Below, one piece after another: positions 6,164-10,635 of a DNA stretch of 10,635 nt; the first letter of the stretch is position 1; the number at the start of each line of letters is the position of its first letter. The position numbers were made by a program, and so were the translations under genes. A model generated the notes under the pieces. It did not search any database. It was not told the origin of the DNA and saw only the letters and a program-made list of their open reading frames with translations. Where the stretch lies: assembly GCA_022732315.1 (NCBI GenBank), contig JAIJUV010000080.1, positions 1 through 10,635 of the forward strand. Direction: 5' to 3'. This stretch comes from Prevotella sp. Its GTDB lineage: Bacteria; Bacteroidota; Bacteroidia; Bacteroidales; Bacteroidaceae.

Positions 6164-6754
6164 TCAACTCTTTTTCATCATCTTCTTCCATTTAAAGTAT
6201 CCGGCTACGGCGATGATGACGTAGAGACCGTAAAGTCCAGCCTTGAAAGGGATGCCTTTGACGATATAGAGATAGAAGCAAACGGCATCTACGATAATCC
6301 AGAAAAACCACTGCTCGATATATTTGCGTGCCAGCGCCCAGAGACCCACAAAGCTCAGGGCATTGGTGAAACTGTCTTGCAGAGGAACCGTAGAGTTGGT
6401 GAAAGTTATCAGTATATAATAGGTGATGCCCCAGGCTGCCAGGAAGAACAGAAGAGTAGGGAGATAGAGCGACTTCTTCATATAGGTAATCGGAAGTTCT
6501 TCTTTCTCCTTCTGGTTGTGCTTCTTGCCATATTTCCATACGGCATAACCATATATACCGGCTATCGTATAGTAGACCGCCATACCCGCATCGCCGTAAA
6601 GACCATGACTCCAATAGAGCCATACGTCCAGGGCGGGCATGATGATGCCTACCAGCCAGAGCCAGATACTGGCACGGTACTCCAACAGGATATAAACCAG
6701 TCCGAGTACCGTGGTAAAGATGTCTAAACCATGTGATGCAATATAATCCATCAT
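6164..6754 (-). CDS. pnuT: PnuC-family thiamine transporter PnuT
   Basis: 196 residues, integral inner-membrane protein with about seven predicted helices. PnuC-family transporters let a vitamin precursor down its gradient; trapping is by phosphorylation inside the cell. Family marks include SIWLWLVGIIMPALDVWLYW (29-48), GLYGDAGMAVYYTIAGIYGYAVW in the first half, and QDSFTNALSF, ARKYIEQWFFWIIVDAV and VKGIPFKAGLY in the second half. The thiamine (PnuT) rather than nicotinamide riboside (PnuC) assignment rests on context: it lies 12 bases after a TonB receptor whose leader carries a TPP riboswitch. Two ATGs in a row (6754, 6751) are both possible starts. It is the last gene of the operon before a strong terminator. 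No thiamine kinase or pyrophosphokinase gene follows, so trapping must be encoded elsewhere. Confidence 0.9.
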   Translation of the reverse strand: MMDYIASHGLDIFTTVLGLVYILLEYRASIWLWLVGIIMPALDVWLYWSHGLYGDAGMAVYYTIAGIYGYAVWKYGKKHNQKEKEELPITYMKKSLYLPTLLFFLAAWGITYYILITFTNSTVPLQDSFTNALSFVGLWALARKYIEQWFFWIIVDAVCFYLYIVKGIPFKAGLYGLYVIIAVAGYFKWKKMMKKS

Positions 6755-6766
6755 GATGATTTCTGA

Positions 6767-9127
6767 TTAGAACTTCAATGTAAGATGCGTCATCCAGGTG
6801 GTATCTGCCATTGGGATGTAGGCTATCTGCTTGAATCGTTTGTCCAATGTATATCCGTAACCGATAGCATTGCCCCAGGTGAATGCGCTGGCTGCATAGT
6901 GGCGGTTGAAGATATTGTTGATGTCCACACCGAAGCTTACCTCCTTGATGCCGAGTGCCTTGGTTACCTTAGCACTGTAGTTGAGGCTCAGGTCGCTCTG
7001 TGAATAGCATGGCAGCGAGAAGTCGCGGTCTTCTGTGTTGGTAATATACTGGCGACTTACAAAGTTGGTGTGCCAGGTAGCTGAGAAACCGGCATAGTGG
7101 AGGTCGATGAATCCGTTCAGGATGGCTGATGGAGAATAAGACAGGGTTGAGTTGTCGTAATGTACTACGCCTGGATTCTTCTCATCTTCCCAGTTGCTTA
7201 CAAACTCATCAAAGTCCTTAATCTTGTTCTTGCTCAAAGCGGCATTTCCTTCTACAGACAACCATGACAATGGTGCCCAACCGGCTGTCAACTCTACGCC
7301 CATACGGTAAGAATCCTTGATGTTGGTGGTCAGCGCCTCGCCGATGTCACTCAACTGTCCGGTCTGAGCCAGCTGGTTGTCATAGTCCATATAGTAGAAG
7401 TTGGCGCCTGCGTGCCAGTTGTCGCCCTGATACTGATAGCCGAACTCTACATCGAGCAGCTTCTCCTCTTTAGGGAATGGATAGTTGAAGTTGTCGGTAA
7501 AGTTGTTGCGCTCTGGCTCGCGGTTGCTGTAGGCTACAGATGCGTATGCCTTGTGGCCATCCTTGTTGAAGCTGATACCTGCCTTAGGGTTGAAGAAGTT
7601 GTACTTCTCGTTGATGTTCAGCTCCTGGTTCTTGTAGCTGCCATCTGCCTGGGCGATAAATTTATCGTTGATACCGTCGGTCTTGTATTCTACATGGCGA
7701 TACTGTAGGTCGGCGAAGGCATTCCAGTAGTCTGCAAAGCGATAACTTGCCTTGATGAAGGCGCTGTAGTCATACTTGTGGGCATCAGAATCATAGTACT
7801 TATACTTTCCGTTGCTGCCGAAGAACTTCTTCTCGGCATCCTGGTTGGCGATATAAGTAAGGTATCCCCAGTGGTTGCCGCGGAACTGCTGCAGGTTCAA
7901 TCCGCCGATAACATCCCAGTGCTCATCCTTGTAGTTGGTGTTGTATACCATGCCGTAGGTATGCTGGGTGAGTCCCTTCTTGCGGATGAAGTCAGACTTC
8001 TTGATCTTGTTGCCCTCAGCATCCTTGTAGATGAGTCCGAACTTGGCAAACTTGGCGTTGTTCTTAAACTCCTTGTAGTAGCCGTAGCCATAGGTATAAT
8101 GCAGTGAGAGGCTGTGGCTCCAGTGGCTGCTTGGTGTCCAGGTAGCCGAAAGGATGTTGTGGTTCTGATAGAAGTTATCAGTAGTCTTGTCCCACTTGCT
8201 TCCGTCGCGCAGAGTATAAGGAGTGATGGTATAATCGCCCTTGTCGTTGCGAACCAAATCACCTGTCAGCACATTAAACTTATCCAAACCTGCTTTATAC
8301 ATATCTTTATAAGTGCGGATGCCATCATCAAGGAGGGTGAAGTTAGAGTTGTAATCTCCGCCCAGCACTCCGTTCCAAGCCTGACCGGTCTTCTCGAAGT
8401 TGCCGATGTTCTTGTAGCTTATCTTGAAGTTATCGCCCAGCCAGGTCAGTCCGCCATAGTAAGAACCAGAGCGACCTGCTGTGCCGTCTACATAACCGTC
8501 GGTAGCTGTCTCGTGATAAGCACCGTCAAAAATCAGATGCTTGCCGAGCAGACCTGTAGAGAAGCTGGCGCCTGTATGGTAGGTATTGTAAGAACCGAAA
8601 GAACCGGTAACTTCTGCAGTAGGGGTGAGCGAAGGAGCAGCTGTAGCCATAGAGATGCTTCCACCGAAGGCACCGTCGCCATTGGTAGAAGAACCCACGC
8701 CGCGCTGTACCTGGATGCTGCCCAGGAGCGAAGAATAACTGTTCATGTTAGCCCAGAAAACGGTCTGGTCTTCCGGTGAGTTGAGAGCCACTCCGTCGAG
8801 TGTTACATTGATGCGGCTTCCGGCAGCGCCACGAATGCGCATATAGGTAGTACCGGTGCCGATACCGTTCTCACTCCAGGCGAGAATGCCCGGTGTACGA
8901 GAAAGGAGAAATGGCAATTCCTGACCTGTGCAAGAGAATTGTTTGAGTTCTGATTTCCTGATGTTAGCCACGGCGTATGGAGCTTCTTTTGTGGCACGTA
9001 CGCCTTTTACAATCACTTCATTCAAATTCTGCACCTTCAAGGTGTCGATTTTTGTCTGTGCCAGTGCAGCCTGGCTTGCCAAAGAGCAAAACGCTACACT
9101 GAGTGCGATCCCGTTGAATCTTTTCAT
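6767..9127 (-). CDS. TonB-dependent outer-membrane receptor, probably for thiamine
   Basis: 786 residues. A signal peptide (1-23, cut after ALA before QTK) directs export. A TonB-box-like LNEVIVKG (about 34-41) is followed by the plug domain (about 45-155) with TYMRIRGAAGSRINVTLDG and the IQVQRGVGSSTNGDGAFGG motif, then a beta-barrel of about 620 residues full of alternating aromatic strands and ending in Phe (LTLKF). It lacks the N-terminal carboxypeptidase-like domain of SusC proteins, and no SusD partner gene is present, so it is a classic vitamin or siderophore-type receptor rather than a glycan one. The TPP riboswitch just upstream and pnuT just downstream make thiamine or its phosphates the likely ligand, as in the OMthi receptors of Bacteroides. 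The ATG at 9127 is set by the signal peptide. Energy would come from TonB-ExbBD encoded elsewhere. Confidence 0.92.
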   Translation of the reverse strand: MKRFNGIALSVAFCSLASQAALAQTKIDTLKVQNLNEVIVKGVRATKEAPYAVANIRKSELKQFSCTGQELPFLLSRTPGILAWSENGIGTGTTYMRIRGAAGSRINVTLDGVALNSPEDQTVFWANMNSYSSLLGSIQVQRGVGSSTNGDGAFGGSISMATAAPSLTPTAEVTGSFGSYNTYHTGASFSTGLLGKHLIFDGAYHETATDGYVDGTAGRSGSYYGGLTWLGDNFKISYKNIGNFEKTGQAWNGVLGGDYNSNFTLLDDGIRTYKDMYKAGLDKFNVLTGDLVRNDKGDYTITPYTLRDGSKWDKTTDNFYQNHNILSATWTPSSHWSHSLSLHYTYGYGYYKEFKNNAKFAKFGLIYKDAEGNKIKKSDFIRKKGLTQHTYGMVYNTNYKDEHWDVIGGLNLQQFRGNHWGYLTYIANQDAEKKFFGSNGKYKYYDSDAHKYDYSAFIKASYRFADYWNAFADLQYRHVEYKTDGINDKFIAQADGSYKNQELNINEKYNFFNPKAGISFNKDGHKAYASVAYSNREPERNNFTDNFNYPFPKEEKLLDVEFGYQYQGDNWHAGANFYYMDYDNQLAQTGQLSDIGEALTTNIKDSYRMGVELTAGWAPLSWLSVEGNAALSKNKIKDFDEFVSNWEDEKNPGVVHYDNSTLSYSPSAILNGFIDLHYAGFSATWHTNFVSRQYITNTEDRDFSLPCYSQSDLSLNYSAKVTKALGIKEVSFGVDINNIFNRHYAASAFTWGNAIGYGYTLDKRFKQIAYIPMADTTWMTHLTLKF

Positions 9128-9149
9128 TTATTTAAATTAAAAACATCAT

Positions 9150-9170
9150 ATAAGGGGGAATGTGCCTTAT
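9150..9170 (-). promoter_or_regulatory. Possible expression-platform hairpin after the TPP aptamer
   Basis: On the minus strand ATAAGG (9170-9165) can pair with CCTTAT (9155-9150) around a 9-base loop, directly after the aptamer. A run of five T follows, but about 6 bases later, so it is a poor intrinsic terminator. It may instead help hide the ribosome entry region; the mechanism is not settled by the sequence. Confidence 0.3.
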
Positions 9171-9171
9171 T

Positions 9172-9279
9172 TTCCTACGCCAGCATTACCTGGTTCAGGT
9201 CGATGGGTATATTCTCAGCATCCGCTTTTTTCTCTTTTCCGGCGGTAGCACCCCTTAGTTAGCTCTCTGCTAACCGGGT
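9172..9279 (-). promoter_or_regulatory. TPP riboswitch (THI element)
   Basis: Read on the minus strand the conserved blocks appear in order: GGGGTGC (9254-9248), a P3 stem CCGC/GCGG with an A-rich loop, CTGAGA (9218-9213), ACCC, then the CCTGAACCAGGTAATGCTGG segment running to GCGTAGG (9174). This is the thiamine pyrophosphate aptamer. An extra 6-bp hairpin, GTTAGC/GCTAAC with a 5-base loop (9274-9258), precedes the core at the very start of the transcript. I could not find a convincing P1 stem. It controls the receptor and pnuT, and TPP binding should lower their expression. The aptamer ends about 45 bases before the receptor ATG. Confidence 0.95.
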
Positions 9280-9280
9280 G

Positions 9281-9311
9281 CAAAGTTACAAATAAATTTT
9301 AATCCCGCAAA
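9281..9311 (-). promoter_or_regulatory. Promoter of the thiamine-uptake operon
   Basis: On the minus strand TTTG (9311-9308), a 19-base spacer and TAACTTTG (9288-9281) fully match the Bacteroidota consensus. The start of transcription would fall near 9275, so the riboswitch begins almost at the first base of the RNA. Confidence 0.8.
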
Positions 9312-9446
9312 ATTTATGTAGATTTTTACTATATTTGTGTCCTTTTATCATTCCTCAAGCGAGGATACATTTAAATAAAACCATTTTTTTTCGTCCTTTT
9401 ATTCACTTTTTCCCCATTTCTCCCCTCCGTTTAAAAATAAAATTTG

Positions 9447-9454
9447 TACTTTTG
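9447..9454 (+). promoter_or_regulatory. Probable -7 element of the AraC-type regulator gene
   Basis: TACTTTTG matches TAnnTTTG and lies 63 bases before the ATG at 9518. No clear TTTG is found at the -33 position. The stretch between this and the thiamine promoter (9312-9446) has no gene. It holds a small hairpin, TCCTC-AAGC-GAGGA (9352-9365), and a pyrimidine-rich tract (9384-9429). Confidence 0.45.
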
Positions 9455-9517
9455 CATGCATATTAAGACGATTAAACAGTAATCTTGGCAGATGCCAAAT
9501 ACAAAAATAAGAAAGAA

Positions 9518-10635
9518 ATGGATACATTATATTTATTGCAGTTCGCCTGTTTCCTATTTATGCTCGTCAATATCCTCATCCTGGGTATTACCCGACTGCA
9601 CATGAAGTGGATGAACCGGCGATATGAAGTGTCACGATGGCTGATTATCGGAGCCATGGTAGGACTGGCCATACAATTTCTCATGCAGATGCTTCTGGGC
9701 TTCCGGGCTCAAGACGCTGCAGTGGGAGCCGTATTCAACATGCTGGCCTATCCCCCTTGCTTCTCGCTCATCTCTATTGGCATTTACAATATCGAGGCAA
9801 CGCATGCCAACCGCCGGAAGATGAGCATCGTCTGCACCAGCATTTATGCCGCCATATTGACTGCCTTCTGCATCGGCTTTATCCAGAGCGGAAACTTCCA
9901 TATCGGCAGCTGGATTTATGTGATGATAGTCCTGTTCGGCATCAACGTAGCCTATTGCATCTATATGATAATAGTGGAAATCAGAAAGCGCAGGAGGATG
10001 CTGGAGGTGATGGCTGGTTATGATATCCTGCCTTACGTGAGATATGCGCGAGCCAGTGTATTCATCGTCTTTTTCCCTGCAGTAGCCCTGCCTTTTGCAG
10101 TTCTTTCCACCAAATCTCTATATGTAATCGGACCTCTGGGACTGCTTGCTGTCTTTTTCTTCACGCTCAGTTTCATGGCTTTGGGCTATAATTACGTGCC
10201 TACCGAAGAACTCTTGGATAAGGAGGAAGAAGAGAAGGCTGCCATGGAAAGTGTGGAAGACAATGCCTGTTTAGAACTGCAGGATGAAGAACTTGTTGAT
10301 AAGAAAGAAACTTTACAATCACTGCGTTCAGAAAGACGGCAGAAGATCGTCCGTGAGAAGTTGGATGAATGGTGTGCCGCCAAGGGTTATAGGGATACGT
10401 CGCTGAATATGATTACCCTGTCACGTTCGTTGGATATCAGCAGATACGAGTTGTCGCGCTACCTCTCATCCTGTCTCAATACCACCTTCCGCCCCTGGCT
10501 TGCCGAGGTGCGTTTTGAGGCTGCCAAGAAGATGATGTTGGATAACCCCGACTTCGGTAATGACATCATTTCTGCCGAGTGTGGCTTCTCTTCCCGTACC
10601 CATCTCTACCGTATGTTCAAAGAGAAAGAAGGCTG
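9518..10635 (+). CDS. Seven-helix membrane protein with C-terminal AraC-type DNA-binding domain (cut by window edge)
   Basis: 372 codons are visible from ATG 9518 and the frame is still open at the window end; the AraC domain suggests only a few residues are missing. Hydrophobic helices lie at about 3-25, 41-62, 70-92, 103-122, 131-154, 179-197 and 202-222. An odd count of seven puts the C-terminus in the cytoplasm if the N-terminus is outside. A highly acidic linker (230-265) then leads to the HTH_18 domain (about 277 on): first helix-turn-helix around LSRSLDISRYELSRYLSSCL (301-320), then FRPWLAEVRFEAAKKMM (324-340), and the second with DIISAECGFSSRTHLYRMFK (349-368), the typical AraC signature. 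It looks like a one-component membrane sensor-regulator. Ligand and targets are unknown. It is divergent from the thiamine operon, which is already governed by a riboswitch, so a link is not assured. The start is supported by the first helix beginning within three residues. Confidence 0.88.
   Translation, partial: MDTLYLLQFACFLFMLVNILILGITRLHMKWMNRRYEVSRWLIIGAMVGLAIQFLMQMLLGFRAQDAAVGAVFNMLAYPPCFSLISIGIYNIEATHANRRKMSIVCTSIYAAILTAFCIGFIQSGNFHIGSWIYVMIVLFGINVAYCIYMIIVEIRKRRRMLEVMAGYDILPYVRYARASVFIVFFPAVALPFAVLSTKSLYVIGPLGLLAVFFFTLSFMALGYNYVPTEELLDKEEEEKAAMESVEDNACLELQDEELVDKKETLQSLRSERRQKIVREKLDEWCAAKGYRDTSLNMITLSRSLDISRYELSRYLSSCLNTTFRPWLAEVRFEAAKKMMLDNPDFGNDIISAECGFSSRTHLYRMFKEKEG

Noticed and set aside
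8114..8779. 221-codon plus-strand frame opposite the TonB receptor
   Set aside because: Complementary-strand shadow of a strongly supported receptor gene, with a Val/Ala-rich product and no motifs.
9637..10023. 128-codon plus-strand frame inside the AraC-type gene
   Set aside because: Out of frame with the seven-helix/AraC protein, which explains the region; the His/Arg-rich product has no domain.

Overview
The window looks like chromosomal core DNA from a Bacteroidota bacterium, most likely Prevotellaceae (Segatella/Prevotella-like). I infer this from four things: repeated Bacteroidota-type promoters (TTTG-N19-21-TAnnTTTG); the general absence of Shine-Dalgarno sequences; the MCE protein ending in the order's usual HPKRYVHFSIFGKK tail; and a thiamine TonB-receptor/PnuT pair under a TPP riboswitch. 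I see no mobile element, CRISPR array, tRNA or rRNA.

Left part (1-4222). A nitroreductase on the minus strand (29-769) diverges from a plus-strand series. The series is a stand-alone protein resembling only the C-terminal part of B12-dependent ribonucleotide reductase (947-1645), folB for folate synthesis overlapping it, a periplasmic Amidase_3 cell-wall amidase with a SPOR-like tail (2057-3298), and an MlaD/MCE lipid-transport protein (3323-4222).

Middle (4223-6163). A 358-base intergenic region precedes dnaA. It holds a strong hairpin, a possible 12-codon leader ORF, one perfect DnaA box, a good promoter and an AT-rich tract, so dnaA is probably autoregulated. dnaA (4581-6002) is complete and ends before a long bidirectional terminator.

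Right part (6164-9311, minus strand). This is a thiamine-uptake operon: promoter, TPP riboswitch, outer-membrane TonB-dependent receptor, then the inner-membrane PnuT transporter. Together they would carry thiamine across both membranes when cellular TPP is low. The thiamine pyrophosphokinase often found beside such pairs is not in the window. A divergent gene (9518 to the right edge, incomplete) encodes a seven-helix membrane protein fused to an AraC-type DNA-binding domain.

Most of the window is ordinary core genome. The parts most worth a second look are the orphan RNR-like C-terminal protein with its repeated promoter motif, the structured dnaA leader, and the membrane-bound AraC regulator.
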